From Veillonella sp. 3310 (GTDB lineage Bacteria > Bacillota > Negativicutes > Veillonellales > Veillonellaceae): a stretch of 64,000 bases of DNA. Every line of letters starts with the position of its first letter. Within the stretch, counting starts at the first letter, position 1. The notes under the pieces were generated by a model. The model was not told the origin of the DNA. It saw nothing but the letters and a program-made list of their open reading frames with translations, and made no database searches. The stretch covers positions 186,001 to 250,000 of the forward strand of contig NZ_RQVJ01000001.1 in NCBI RefSeq assembly GCF_003999875.1, in the 5' to 3' direction. Position numbers and translations under genes: made by a program. Shown here piece by piece: positions 55,907-64,000 of this stretch.

Positions 55907-56884
55907 CTACCATTGATTAATTACATATGTACTGACCATCGTTAACGCAACACCTAGGATAGAAACAGTATACATCAAATATATAGTTTGATAAATATGT
56001 TTTCCTACCATAGATGTTATAGGATCTCCCATATAGGCCCGGAAGGTAACTTTATCGTGATACACATTTTGTCCACCTAACCGAATATGTAATGCCCCAG
56101 CTACAGGAGCCTCTGCATAACCTCCATTAGGACTAGGATGTTTATGTGCATCGCGTAAAGCTATCCGAATGGCATGTTTCCAATCTTTACCACAGAGAAA
56201 AGAAGCGATCACAAATAAAACACAAGTAATACGTGCAGGAATATAATTGACTACATCATCTAAGCGGGCCGCAAAACGACCAAAATATAAATAGCGGTCA
56301 TTTTTATAGCCTAACATAGAATCCATAGTATTAATCGTTCTGTAGCCAATGGCACCCCAGGGGCCTAATAGAACAAACCAAAATAGAGGAGAAATAATAC
56401 CATCTACTGTATTTTCTGCTACTGTTTCAATGGTGGCACGTGTAATTTCACTTTCATCTAGATTGCTGGTTTTACGACCTACAATCCAACCTACTTTACG
56501 GCGCGCTTCTAATATATCTTGTTTGCGCAATAAATTAGCAATTTCTATACCTGACTCGGCTAAGCACCGTGGGCTAATGGCGATATACAGGCACAACAAA
56601 GAAACGATAGAATAGCCGATAGGATGAATAGTACCACCGATGAACAATAGGCCCGTAACAATGAGCATTACAGAGATTATGACTAACAAAACGGTAGAGA
56701 TACCTAACAAGATTTGATGTTTTGGTGTAGCATTTTTTTTGTACAAAATATTTTCATAGAAAGAAATACAATTACCAATCAATACTACAGGATGATACTT
56801 ACTCCTAGGATCACCCACTAAAGTATCTAATAAAAGTGCTCCAAGAGGAATAAAATATAGAAGATGGTGCAAAAACCATTCCAT
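55907..56884 (-). CDS. cbiB: Adenosylcobinamide-phosphate synthase CbiB
   Basis: Attaches aminopropanol (phosphate) to adenosylcobyric acid. From the ATG at 56884 it has 325 residues with about five hydrophobic helices and the motifs GDPRSKYHPVVLIG near residue 24 and GGYAEAPVAGALHIRLGG near 255. GGGAG precedes this ATG, and the stop of cobQ overlaps it by one base (TAATG). An ATG five codons upstream has no ribosome-binding site. The name is also written cobD in other organisms. Confidence 0.94.
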   Translation of the reverse strand: MEWFLHHLLYFIPLGALLLDTLVGDPRSKYHPVVLIGNCISFYENILYKKNATPKHQILLGISTVLLVIISVMLIVTGLLFIGGTIHPIGYSIVSLLCLYIAISPRCLAESGIEIANLLRKQDILEARRKVGWIVGRKTSNLDESEITRATIETVAENTVDGIISPLFWFVLLGPWGAIGYRTINTMDSMLGYKNDRYLYFGRFAARLDDVVNYIPARITCVLFVIASFLCGKDWKHAIRIALRDAHKHPSPNGGYAEAPVAGALHIRLGGQNVYHDKVTFRAYMGDPITSMVGKHIYQTIYLMYTVSILGVALTMVSTYVINQW

Positions 56885-58404
56885 TATTCTTGCTCCCATA
56901 ATGATTGAATATAATCCATATCTAAATGTTCTTCTACAATCTTAGCTAATCGATTATAGGCAGCTTCTTTATGTTCAAAGTAGCGGAATACAATATCCAA
57001 TGGCTCTAATCCTTTTTTTGTACGCAATGCATTCAGAATAGAGCGACGTAATCCATCATTATCTAAAATACCGTGAATATATGTGCCCATCACTTGACCA
57101 TTACTAGTGACAAAACCATCAATTACATCTACCTTAGCATCACTACGTTTTTGAATATGGAAACACCGCTCTCCTGGTCCTACTGGCTGAGTATCTCCCA
57201 TATGGATTTCATAGCCTACAAGATTTTCACCACTATACTGAGTACCTAAGAAAGATAAATTCTTTACATCAAAACAAACTTGATGTGTTAATTTTTCTGT
57301 TTTCATAGTAGTTGCTGTTGGAAGCAAACCTAAACCTTTTAATTCAGGAATATCCCCTTCGATCCCTTCCGGATCATAAAGCATTTCCCCTAACATTTGG
57401 TTGCCACCACAAATGCCTAGTACTGGCACACCAGCTTCTGCTAAGGCATGAATATCCTTGTCATAACCATGTTCTTGTAAGTATGCCAAATCAGCTAATG
57501 TATTTTTTGATCCCGGCAAGATAACCATATCAGGGTGCCCGATAGGTTCCCCTTGTTTTACAAAACGGACGGACACATCTGGTTCATAAGCAAGAGCATC
57601 AAAGTCTGTAAAATTAGAGATTTTAGGAGTTTGTATAACAGCAATGGTAATCTCCTTAGATACACCTCTATATTTACTTTCTAAAGCCACAGAGTCTTCT
57701 TCGTCAATATCAAGATTTTCAATAGCCGGCACTACACCTACCACTTTTTTACCAGTTTTTTCTTCAATAAAATCCAAAGCAGGTTGTAATAATGTGACAT
57801 CACCTCTGAATTTATTGATGATAATGCCTTTTACTAAATCTCTTTCATCTGGTTCTAATAATTCTAAGGTTCCCACCACAGAGGCAATGGCGCCGCCACG
57901 ATCGATATCGGCAATAAGCATAACAGGAGCCTTTGCCAATTTAGCAACCCGCATGTTAACAATATCATTAGCTTTTAAATTGACTTCCGCAGGGCTACCA
58001 GCACCTTCAATAACAATCATATCGAAATGATCATCAAGATATTGTAAACTTTCTTTTACTTTATCTAACGCTGTTAAGGAATATTTTGTGTGGTATTCTC
58101 TAGCACTATACACACCAACTGGTTTGCCCATTAACACGACTTGAGAGGACTGATTCCCTGTAGGTTTTAATAGAACAGGATTCATTTGTACAATAGGTTC
58201 TAAACCTGCTGCTTCCGCTTGCGCTACTTGGGCACGACCAATTTCATCCCCTGCTTTTGTAACATAGGAATTTAATGCCATATTTTGTGCTTTAAAAGGT
58301 ACTGTTTTATATCCCTTATTGTGTAAAATACGACACATTGCTGTAGCTAAAATACTTTTACCTACATTAGAACTGGTGCCTTGAAACATAATTTTTTTAG
58401 CCAT
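56884..58404 (-). CDS. cobQ: Cobyric acid synthase CobQ/CbiP
   Basis: Amidates four side chains of adenosylcobyrinic acid diamide. The 506-residue protein has an N-terminal P-loop-like synthetase domain (FQGTSSNVGKS near residue 8) and a C-terminal class I glutamine amidotransferase domain with the nucleophile in GICGGNQMLG near residue 330 and the histidine in YIHGILDN near 440. AGGAGG-type RBS (GGAGGTAAA). It overlaps the cobU end by 8 bases. Confidence 0.95.
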   Translation of the reverse strand: MAKKIMFQGTSSNVGKSILATAMCRILHNKGYKTVPFKAQNMALNSYVTKAGDEIGRAQVAQAEAAGLEPIVQMNPVLLKPTGNQSSQVVLMGKPVGVYSAREYHTKYSLTALDKVKESLQYLDDHFDMIVIEGAGSPAEVNLKANDIVNMRVAKLAKAPVMLIADIDRGGAIASVVGTLELLEPDERDLVKGIIINKFRGDVTLLQPALDFIEEKTGKKVVGVVPAIENLDIDEEDSVALESKYRGVSKEITIAVIQTPKISNFTDFDALAYEPDVSVRFVKQGEPIGHPDMVILPGSKNTLADLAYLQEHGYDKDIHALAEAGVPVLGICGGNQMLGEMLYDPEGIEGDIPELKGLGLLPTATTMKTEKLTHQVCFDVKNLSFLGTQYSGENLVGYEIHMGDTQPVGPGERCFHIQKRSDAKVDVIDGFVTSNGQVMGTYIHGILDNDGLRRSILNALRTKKGLEPLDIVFRYFEHKEAAYNRLAKIVEEHLDMDYIQSLWEQE

Positions 58405-58984
58405 GGTGATTTACCTCCAATGCTTTTATATCAATTGTTATACCACTGATTGTCATGTACACTTCATCAGCCTCTGCTGCTACCATACGATTGACACGGC
58501 CCATAATATCTCTGAAAATGCGAGCTAACTTATTTTCTGGCACAACACCTAAACCAATTTCATTGGTAACAAAAATAACTGTTTTTTCATCGTCTCCCCT
58601 GTAAGCTCGAATAGCATCGAGTACAGCCTGTACTTCTGAAAGTATAAATCTTTCACGATTATTTATATCTTCCTGAGATGTAAATTCTCCATCTTGTAAT
58701 ACTAGATTAGTAGTCCACATCGTCAAGCAATCTACTAATACCACGGAGCATTCATCTAGTATTTTTTGAATTTCAGCACTCATAGCATAGGGAATTTCAT
58801 AATTGTTCCAAATCTGTTTACGCCGTTCTTGATGCAAATGAATTCGATGTTTCATTTCTTCATCATAGGCTTGACCTGTAGCAATATATCCTTTTTGTCC
58901 TTCTTTTGATAATGCCAGTGTTTCCGCAAATTCACTTTTTCCACTACGGGCGCCACCTGTACAAAATATGATACGATTTTTCAT
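58397..58984 (-). CDS. cobU: Adenosylcobinamide kinase / guanylyltransferase CobU
   Basis: Phosphorylates adenosylcobinamide and adds GMP. The protein has the P-loop CTGGARSGKSEF near its start, GYIATGQAYDEEMKHRIHLHQERR near residue 33 and FVTNEIGLGVVPENKLARIFRDIMGRVNRMVA near 145. The ATG at 58984 (195 residues) fits family alignments; a TTG five codons upstream has a better ribosome-binding site (AAAGGG) and is the alternative. First gene of the late cobalamin cluster; no cobalamin riboswitch fits into the 72 bases before it. Confidence 0.93.
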   Translation of the reverse strand: MKNRIIFCTGGARSGKSEFAETLALSKEGQKGYIATGQAYDEEMKHRIHLHQERRKQIWNNYEIPYAMSAEIQKILDECSVVLVDCLTMWTTNLVLQDGEFTSQEDINNRERFILSEVQAVLDAIRAYRGDDEKTVIFVTNEIGLGVVPENKLARIFRDIMGRVNRMVAAEADEVYMTISGITIDIKALEVNHHG

Positions 58985-59001
58985 AGTATACCTATACAAA
59001 G

Positions 59002-59031
59002 TTGCCCTTTATCAGTTATCATATGTACTAT
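59002..59031 (+). promoter_or_regulatory. Probable promoter of the 59057-59407 gene
   Basis: TTGCCC (59002-59007), 18-base spacer, TACTAT (59026-59031) on the + strand, in the divergent gap with cobU. Confidence 0.4.
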
Positions 59032-59056
59032 ATGTTCATTAATAAAGGAGACAACT

Positions 59057-59407
59057 ATGGAATTATTAAACTTAGACATCCAATTAATGGCCACTCTATG
59101 GGAAAATACATACCGTGCAGCCATCAAAGATCAAAATGGAAATTATGTAGCTTCTGTACGCATCATCGTGAATGTTCCACTTTCACCAGATCGTTTACCA
59201 CCGAATGCCCCAAAAGCAGATCCACAATTATTTGTATTGGTAGAAGATGCTGTGATGGAATCAGAAGACATCATTCAGTTTGAAACATTATTATCTGTAC
59301 ACATCCGTGAGAAATTTAAAAATGAGATCGACCAGATCTATTTCTTCTATCCAAGCCCAGAAGATGTGTTAAACAAAACTGTAGATGTACAAGAAGTACA
59401 ACATTAA
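59057..59407 (+). CDS. Conserved-looking small protein of unknown function, divergent from cobU
   Basis: I do not recognise it. The 116-residue acidic protein (starts MELLNLDIQLMATLWENTYR) has no signal peptide, helix anchor or cysteine cluster; it is mixed alpha/beta with a proline-rich loop (PLSPDRLPPNAPKADPQ) near residues 46-62. AAAGGAG six bases before the ATG and a terminator after it support a real gene. It is the only + strand gene between 38.2 kb and the right edge and stands alone between cobU and the PduO gene, so a link to cobalamin is possible but unproven. Confidence 0.75.
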   Translation: MELLNLDIQLMATLWENTYRAAIKDQNGNYVASVRIIVNVPLSPDRLPPNAPKADPQLFVLVEDAVMESEDIIQFETLLSVHIREKFKNEIDQIYFFYPSPEDVLNKTVDVQEVQH

Positions 59408-59474
59408 TTACAGTAACTACATACATAGTATTATAGCACATCCAAGAAGATTTGATAGAAATAATCTAAGAGAT

Positions 59475-59515
59475 ACTAAAAGGAGGTACCCCACATGGAG
59501 TACCTCCTTTTATAT
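59475..59515. terminator. Bidirectional terminator
   Basis: Perfect 11-bp arms AAAGGAGGTAC (59478-59488) and GTACCTCCTTT (59500-59510), 11-nt loop, A-run before and TTTTAT after. It serves the + strand small gene and the opposing PduO gene. Confidence 0.8.
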
Positions 59516-59521
59516 GGTAAA

Positions 59522-60025
59522 CTATTTCACTTCATCTTCTACGCGAGCTAAGATAAATAGCAAGTCGGATAATCGATTCAAATAGCGAAGATTCGACATA
59601 TGAATCTCTTCTGTTTCTCCTAATTTCCATAGATCACGTTCTGCACGGCGAACGATGGTCCGACCTAAATGTAAGAAACTAGATGTTTTACTATCGCCAG
59701 GTAAAATAAATTTAGATAGTGGCTCTAATTGTTCATCAAATTTGTCGATGATCTGCTCTAAATTAGTCACATGCTCATCTGTAATAGTAGCTTCTTGCCC
59801 TAAACTAGAGATATCAGCCATAATCATCCATAGTTCTTTTTCAAGTTGCAATAATGCGTCTTGCACTACCTTTTTATCAGAGTACGCACGAGCTACTCCA
59901 AGAAAGGCTTGCGCCTCGTCAATGGTTCCGTACGTACAAACACGTTGAGATGCTTTACTTACACGTTCACCAGTGTATAAACCAGTAGAACCTGCATCGC
60001 CTGTTTTCGTGTACACTTTTGCCAT
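59522..60025 (-). CDS. pduO: PduO-type cob(I)alamin adenosyltransferase
   Basis: Transfers the adenosyl group of ATP to cob(I)alamin or cobinamide. From the ATG at 60025 (AGGAGG upstream) it has 167 residues, begins with the ATP motif VYTKTGDAGSTGLYTGERVSK and has FLHLGRTIVRRAERDL and YLNRLSDLLFILAR. It supplies the adenosylated corrinoid for CobQ-CobU. It is transcribed towards the cob cluster but is separated by a terminator and the divergent gene. Confidence 0.93.
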   Translation of the reverse strand: MAKVYTKTGDAGSTGLYTGERVSKASQRVCTYGTIDEAQAFLGVARAYSDKKVVQDALLQLEKELWMIMADISSLGQEATITDEHVTNLEQIIDKFDEQLEPLSKFILPGDSKTSSFLHLGRTIVRRAERDLWKLGETEEIHMSNLRYLNRLSDLLFILARVEDEVK

Positions 60026-60089
60026 AGTATACCTCCTTAACAATTAGAAATCTTACGATTTTTGTAACATAAGATAGATGTCACTACCT

Positions 60090-60953
60090 TTATATGCGAC
60101 TCGCTATTTCACGCAAACGTTGAATACGACTTTCTGTAGATGGATGCGTGCTAAATAATTGAGTCATAGTGGAAGAAATTCCACTTAAAGGATTAATGAT
60201 AAACATGTGTGCTGTAGATGATACACGACTTTCACTTTGACCTGGTAGCACACCAAATTTAGCATAATGCTCAATTTTAGCTAATGCAGATGCTAAAGAT
60301 AAAGGCTTACGACTCATCATCGCCCCTTCTTCATCTGCTAAATATTCACGAGATCGTGAAATTGCCATTTGAATTAAGCTAGCTGCTAATGGAGCTAAAA
60401 TGATAGTACCGATTAAGGCTAAAGGATTAGAATTTTCCTCCTCATTACGGCCACCAAAAATAGCTGCCCATTGTAACATATTCGCCACCATCGCAATAAA
60501 TCCTGCCATACTTGCTGCAATAGTGCTAATTAGTGTATCTCTATGTTTCACGTGAGAGAGTTCATGAGCCAGAACGCCTTCAATTTCATCATCGGTTAAA
60601 AGATTCATAATACCCGTTGTCACAGCCACTGCTGCATGCTCAGGGTCACGACCTGTAGCAAATGCATTAGGTACTTCTGATTCAATTATATACACCTTTG
60701 GCATCGGTAACCCAGCGTTATGAACTAATTTTTTTACAATTTGAAAGATATTAGGATTATTTTGCTCTGTAATTTCTTTTGCATCATACGCACGTAGTAC
60801 CATAGACGCACTATTCCAATAAGTATAGAAGTTGATACCTAAGGAAATAATAAACATCAGTATCATTCCAGAGTGACCTCCAACCATTTGACCGATCACC
60901 ATCAATAATCCTGATAATAATGCCAACAAGGCTGCTGTTTTTATATTGTTCAT
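60090..60953 (-). CDS. htpX: Membrane protease HtpX homologue
   Basis: Zinc endopeptidase of membrane quality control. The 287-residue protein has two N-terminal helices (about 7-45), the metal motif VLAHELSHVKH near residue 125, two further helices (about 140-195) and the third ligand in SREYLADEEGA near 206. AGGAGGA precedes the ATG. A TATAAT-like box on the minus strand near 61000 lacks a good -35. Confidence 0.95.
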   Translation of the reverse strand: MNNIKTAALLALLSGLLMVIGQMVGGHSGMILMFIISLGINFYTYWNSASMVLRAYDAKEITEQNNPNIFQIVKKLVHNAGLPMPKVYIIESEVPNAFATGRDPEHAAVAVTTGIMNLLTDDEIEGVLAHELSHVKHRDTLISTIAASMAGFIAMVANMLQWAAIFGGRNEEENSNPLALIGTIILAPLAASLIQMAISRSREYLADEEGAMMSRKPLSLASALAKIEHYAKFGVLPGQSESRVSSTAHMFIINPLSGISSTMTQLFSTHPSTESRIQRLREIASRI

Positions 60954-61033
60954 GTATTCCTCCTACTTAGATATATTTTAGAATATATATACTTAATTAT
61001 ATCATATACAGTTTAAAAGAATCATGAAGCATT

Positions 61034-61963
61034 CTACTCATATTTAATTTTCACAACTTTAGCACCTTCACGGTCTGCATGAAGCACAAAGCGACGACAA
61101 TCAATGTCGTGATTTATAAAGACAGAACTCATAGCATCTGCTACTGTCACCCCATGTTCTGGAGAACAATAGGCTATTAAAGTAGAACCTGAACCACTAA
61201 TAGTAGATCCATAAGCCCCATGTTCCTTAGCAGCCATAAATACTTCGTCACAATATGGAATCAAAGTTTTACGGTATGGTACATGTAGATAGTCCTGTAA
61301 TGCTACAGACAAATTGTCCATACGATTTTGTATCATCGAACCTACGAATAAAGTAGCAAATCCTACATTGGCAACTGCTTCCTTATAACTTAATTCTGTT
61401 GGTAGTACGCTACGTGCATAAGATGTTTCTACAATCACTTCTGGTACTACCACAGCAAAAGTTAAATTACTTGGTACATCAATATGGGAATGGAATACCG
61501 TATCATTTCCACCAACAGCACAAACCAAATTCCCCATAATAGCTGGCGCTACATTATCTGGATGCCCTTCCATATCATTGGCAATAAGTAATAACTGGTC
61601 CTTGTTTAAAGGCTCCTGTAAATAGGCATTGGCCAATAGTAAACCACCTACAATAGCGGTAGAACTACTGCCAAGTCCTCTTGATGGAGGAATTTGTGTA
61701 TTAGAATGAATACGACCGTATACTGGTGTAGCATTCACCTCTTTAAATACCCGTTCCATGGCAATACCTACTAGATTTTGGCTGTGGTCTTCCTGTTCCA
61801 ATAAGTCTGCCCCAAAACCTTCAAAAGTATACGTATTAGATGTAGCCTCTGTATCAGGTTCAAAGGTAAATAAATTATATAAGTTTAATGCGACTCCTAG
61901 ACAATCAAATCCAGGACCACAGTTAGCACTCGTAGCCGGTACTTGTACCGTAATAGATTTCAT
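61034..61963 (-). CDS. thrB: Homoserine kinase
   Basis: Phosphorylates homoserine in threonine synthesis. From the ATG at 61963 (AAGGAG seven bases upstream) it has 309 residues; the longer frame overlaps hom and has no start signal. GHMP motifs are clear: VPATSANCGPGFDCLG at the start, PPSRGLGSSSTAIVGG near residue 97 and YGSTISGSGST near 250. It follows hom by 10 bases. No thrC is in view. Confidence 0.95.
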   Translation of the reverse strand: MKSITVQVPATSANCGPGFDCLGVALNLYNLFTFEPDTEATSNTYTFEGFGADLLEQEDHSQNLVGIAMERVFKEVNATPVYGRIHSNTQIPPSRGLGSSSTAIVGGLLLANAYLQEPLNKDQLLLIANDMEGHPDNVAPAIMGNLVCAVGGNDTVFHSHIDVPSNLTFAVVVPEVIVETSYARSVLPTELSYKEAVANVGFATLFVGSMIQNRMDNLSVALQDYLHVPYRKTLIPYCDEVFMAAKEHGAYGSTISGSGSTLIAYCSPEHGVTVADAMSSVFINHDIDCRRFVLHADREGAKVVKIKYE

Positions 61964-61973
61964 GAACACTCCT

Positions 61974-63266
61974 TTATTCAACCATAATGCGGATAACACT
62001 ACCCACTTCTCTAACGACACGTAAATGGTTGAAAGAATCAATTAAATTTTGAATATACGCATGAGGACATTTAGAAGTAATGATCGCTAATGTAGCCGTA
62101 TCATTATCTGCTTTACGTTGAATCACTGAATGAGCAGAAATACGTTGTTCTGCTAGTTTGGTAGCTACTTTTGCCAATACACCTGTAGAGTTATCCACAG
62201 TCATACGAATATAGTAAGCAGATTCAATTTTACTGGAACTATACATTGTTTTTTGCGGATAATAGAATTGTTTCATTTCCCCTGTTTTGCCTTGCACCAC
62301 ATTGCGGGCTACTTCCATTACGTCACTCACGATAGAACTACCGGTTGGTAAGCTACCAGCTCCACGACCATAGAACATAGCATCATCAAAGCCATTGCCA
62401 CGTAAGAATACAGCATTAAAGGAACCTCGAACAGAGGCTAATGGATGTGTGTTGGCAATAAAAGCAGGATGTACATTTAAAGACAACCCTTTTTTCGTTT
62501 CTCTCGCAATACCTAATAATTTAATCGTATAGCCAAACTCTTTACCAAATTGGATGTCACTAGCATCAATTTGTGTAATTCCTTCACAACTTACATCTTC
62601 AAAGAAGATACGTTTATTAAAGGCAATAGAACCTAAGATAGCTAATTTACGTGCTGCGTCATAGCCTTCCACATCGGATGTAGGGTCAGCTTCCGCATAG
62701 CCCAGTTCTTGTGCTTCTTTCAGTACTTCTTCGTAGCCTAATCCATCTTCACTCATTTTAGACAAAATAAAATTTGTGGTTCCATTTAGAATTCCCATGA
62801 TTTCCGTAATTTGATTACTACCAAAGGAATCATATAAGGCACGAATGATTGGAATTGCTCCAGCTACACTGGCTTCAAAACGTAAATCCACATGATGTTT
62901 CGTAGCTAATTCCATAAGATAGGGACCAGCTTCTGCTAATAAATCCTTATTAGCCGTCACCACATGTTTACCTGCAATGATAGACTCTTCAATACAGGTA
63001 CGTGCAAAGGTGGTACCACCCATCACTTCTACCACAATATCTACAGATGGATCTTGTAAAATTTCTTTATAATCTGTTACAAATGTAGCCGTTGCAGGTA
63101 GTGTAACATGACTATATTTGTCTGGATTTCTCACATAAATTTTATCCACGATCACTGGTACACTTATACGATTTTGTATAACATCCAAATTTTTTGTTAA
63201 TAGTTCAACTGTACCCTGTCCAACAGTACCAAACCCCAAGAGGGCAATCTTTACGCCTTGCTTCAT
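61974..63266 (-). CDS. hom: Homoserine dehydrogenase
   Basis: Reduces aspartate semialdehyde to homoserine. The 430-residue protein has the NAD(P) motif LGFGTVGQGTVELL at residues 10-23, the catalytic region GILNGTTNFILSKM near 176 and EADPTSDVEGYDAARKLAIL near 205, and a C-terminal ACT domain (YYIRMTVDNSTGVLAKVATKLAEQ) for threonine feedback. AAGGAGA upstream. The gene after the ACT-domain protein at 63285. Confidence 0.96.
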   Translation of the reverse strand: MKQGVKIALLGFGTVGQGTVELLTKNLDVIQNRISVPVIVDKIYVRNPDKYSHVTLPATATFVTDYKEILQDPSVDIVVEVMGGTTFARTCIEESIIAGKHVVTANKDLLAEAGPYLMELATKHHVDLRFEASVAGAIPIIRALYDSFGSNQITEIMGILNGTTNFILSKMSEDGLGYEEVLKEAQELGYAEADPTSDVEGYDAARKLAILGSIAFNKRIFFEDVSCEGITQIDASDIQFGKEFGYTIKLLGIARETKKGLSLNVHPAFIANTHPLASVRGSFNAVFLRGNGFDDAMFYGRGAGSLPTGSSIVSDVMEVARNVVQGKTGEMKQFYYPQKTMYSSSKIESAYYIRMTVDNSTGVLAKVATKLAEQRISAHSVIQRKADNDTATLAIITSKCPHAYIQNLIDSFNHLRVVREVGSVIRIMVE

Positions 63267-63284
63267 TCTCTATCTCCTTAAGCA

Positions 63285-63737
63285 CTAGGCTTGACCAATT
63301 AGTTCGACCTTAATAACTCCCTCTAATTGTCGTACTTCGTGCAAAACATCTTCTACGGGTAATGTTAATTCCTTCGTTTCAAAGGAAATATTCACATGTG
63401 CTACACCTTGTAGCGGCAAATTCTGATTAATTGTCAATACACTGCCATTATAATCTGCAATGATCCGTAAAATGTTAGATAGCATACCAGATTCATTAGA
63501 AATCAGTGCATTAATAGACACAATTTTACCTTGTGAAAGTTCATAAAATGGAAAGACATAATCTTTATATTTATAATAGGCAGAACGACTTAAATCCATT
63601 TTTTCCACAGCTTCATTAATCGTTTTCGCTTCTCCCAATTGTAAAATAGATTTTACTTTGATTGTTTTTTTTATCGCCTCTGGTAAAATTACTTCATTCA
63701 CTAAATAAAATTTGTCTTTTTTGCCTTTCACAGCCAT
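63285..63737 (-). CDS. ACT-domain protein (PheB/UPF0735 family)
   Basis: The 150-residue protein has an N-terminal helical part with a helix-turn-helix-like stretch (KTINEAVEKMDLSRSAYYKYKDYVFPFY) and a C-terminal ACT domain (about 72-148: IVSINALISNESGMLSNILRIIADYNGSVLTINQ). Relatives are called PheB in B. subtilis without proof of chorismate mutase activity. The location before hom and thrB suggests amino-acid sensing for this operon. Confidence 0.85.
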   Translation of the reverse strand: MAVKGKKDKFYLVNEVILPEAIKKTIKVKSILQLGEAKTINEAVEKMDLSRSAYYKYKDYVFPFYELSQGKIVSINALISNESGMLSNILRIIADYNGSVLTINQNLPLQGVAHVNISFETKELTLPVEDVLHEVRQLEGVIKVELIGQA

Positions 63738-63739
63738 AA

Positions 63740-64000
63740 CTACACCTCTTCACTACTAGTGGATACGGAACTTGCGATGTGTTGTCCATATAAAGTAAAT
63801 ACGGAGTACATACCGATAAAGAACGGAATATATTCAGCTACAATCCGCCATGCCACTGCAACTAGCCCCACTGTTCCAATGGGAACAAAGGAGGCAAACA
63901 AATACACAAATAATCCTTCAGCAACTCCTGTTCCCCCAGGTGTGGGAGCAAAATATAAAATTAAATTTAATAAAATCATGCGATTTAAAATTTCAACAAT
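63740..64000 (-). CDS. Flippase-like/lysylphosphatidylglycerol synthase-type membrane protein, C-terminal part
   Basis: The frame is open to the right edge, so only the last 86 residues are seen; the ATG at 63979 is internal. Two hydrophobic helices and the motif FAPTPGGTGVAEG match the C-terminal end of the UPF0104/AglD-MprF-like transmembrane family. Such proteins move or modify lipids; the substrate cannot be told. It ends 2 bases before the ACT-domain gene. Confidence 0.75.
   Translation of the reverse strand: MVEILNRMILLNLILYFAPTPGGTGVAEGLFVYLFASFVPIGTVGLVAVAWRIVAEYIPFFIGMYSVFTLYGQHIASSVSTSSEEV

Noticed and set aside
58985-59056. Possible cobalamin riboswitch before cobU
   Set aside because: The gap is 72 bases and lacks the B12 box (AGYCMGGAAGCCGGTG type).
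59002-59283. Alternative + strand frame overlapping the small gene at 59057
   Set aside because: It begins with a TTG inside the putative promoter, has no ribosome-binding site, and its product is rich in Arg, Cys and His without pattern.
61964-62041. N-terminal extension of thrB into hom
   Set aside because: The frame overlaps hom coding sequence, while the ATG at 61963 has a clear AAGGAG and the family's normal first motif follows immediately.

Overview
The window is a dense, low-GC chromosomal segment (about 40% G+C by eye) of a Firmicutes-type bacterium. HrcA/CIRCE control of the dnaK operon, a LexA/LysM divergent pair, SigH, and the order efp-asp23-nusB-xseA-xseB-ispA-tlyA-argR-recN are Firmicutes features. 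Gene content, codon use and the cobalamin salvage set with PduX fit the diderm class Negativicutes, most likely Veillonella; that genus call is inference from familiarity, since nothing here encodes an outer-membrane function.

Left part (1-33.9 kb), almost all on the + strand: the end of rseP, ispG and proS; a minus-strand tmRNA gene; sigH, secG, rnr and smpB; a PHP phosphoesterase; a P-loop/Asp23 fusion protein; miaB, mutS, mutL, an RsmJ-like methyltransferase and miaA; a methionine gamma-lyase family enzyme; a candidate structured RNA; mnmA, lepA, hemW and an orphan siroheme/4Fe-4S domain protein. A 1-kb accessory patch (24.05-25.02 kb) holds two related nested-palindrome elements on either side of a small orphan gene. 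Then comes the CIRCE-controlled operon hrcA-grpE-dnaK-dnaJ-prmA-rsmE-mtaB, a GIY-YIG/DUF4357 gene, hinT and pepD.

Middle (35.4-38.2 kb): a Cre-like tyrosine recombinase gene whose promoter region carries a perfect lox/dif-like palindrome (15-bp arms, 7-bp spacer), followed by the LysM/lexA divergent SOS pair. The coding strand switches here from almost entirely + to almost entirely -, so the segment looks like a replication-terminus candidate. This is the most interesting region.

Right part (38.2-64 kb), almost all on the - strand. Read in the direction of transcription it holds, from the right edge: the end of a flippase-like membrane protein, an ACT-domain protein, hom and thrB (threonine), htpX, the PduO adenosyltransferase, a divergent small conserved gene, then the late cobalamin cluster cobU-cobQ-cbiB-cobS-pduX-cobD-cobC-like with an rsuA-type gene at its tail. 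After a new promoter come pepP, efp, two asp23 genes, nusB, a TsaD paralogue, xseA, xseB, ispA, tlyA, nadK, mnmM, argR, recN, and dapB-asd-dapA (lysine/diaminopimelate).

Functional themes are tRNA/rRNA modification (miaA, miaB, mnmA, mtaB, mnmM, tlyA, rsmE), ribosome rescue (ssrA, smpB, rnr), DNA repair and SOS (mutSL, recN, lexA), protein quality control, aspartate-family amino acids and cobalamin nucleotide-loop assembly. The threonine branch (hom, thrB) and the cobalamin aminopropanol branch (pduX, cobD) both draw on threonine metabolism.
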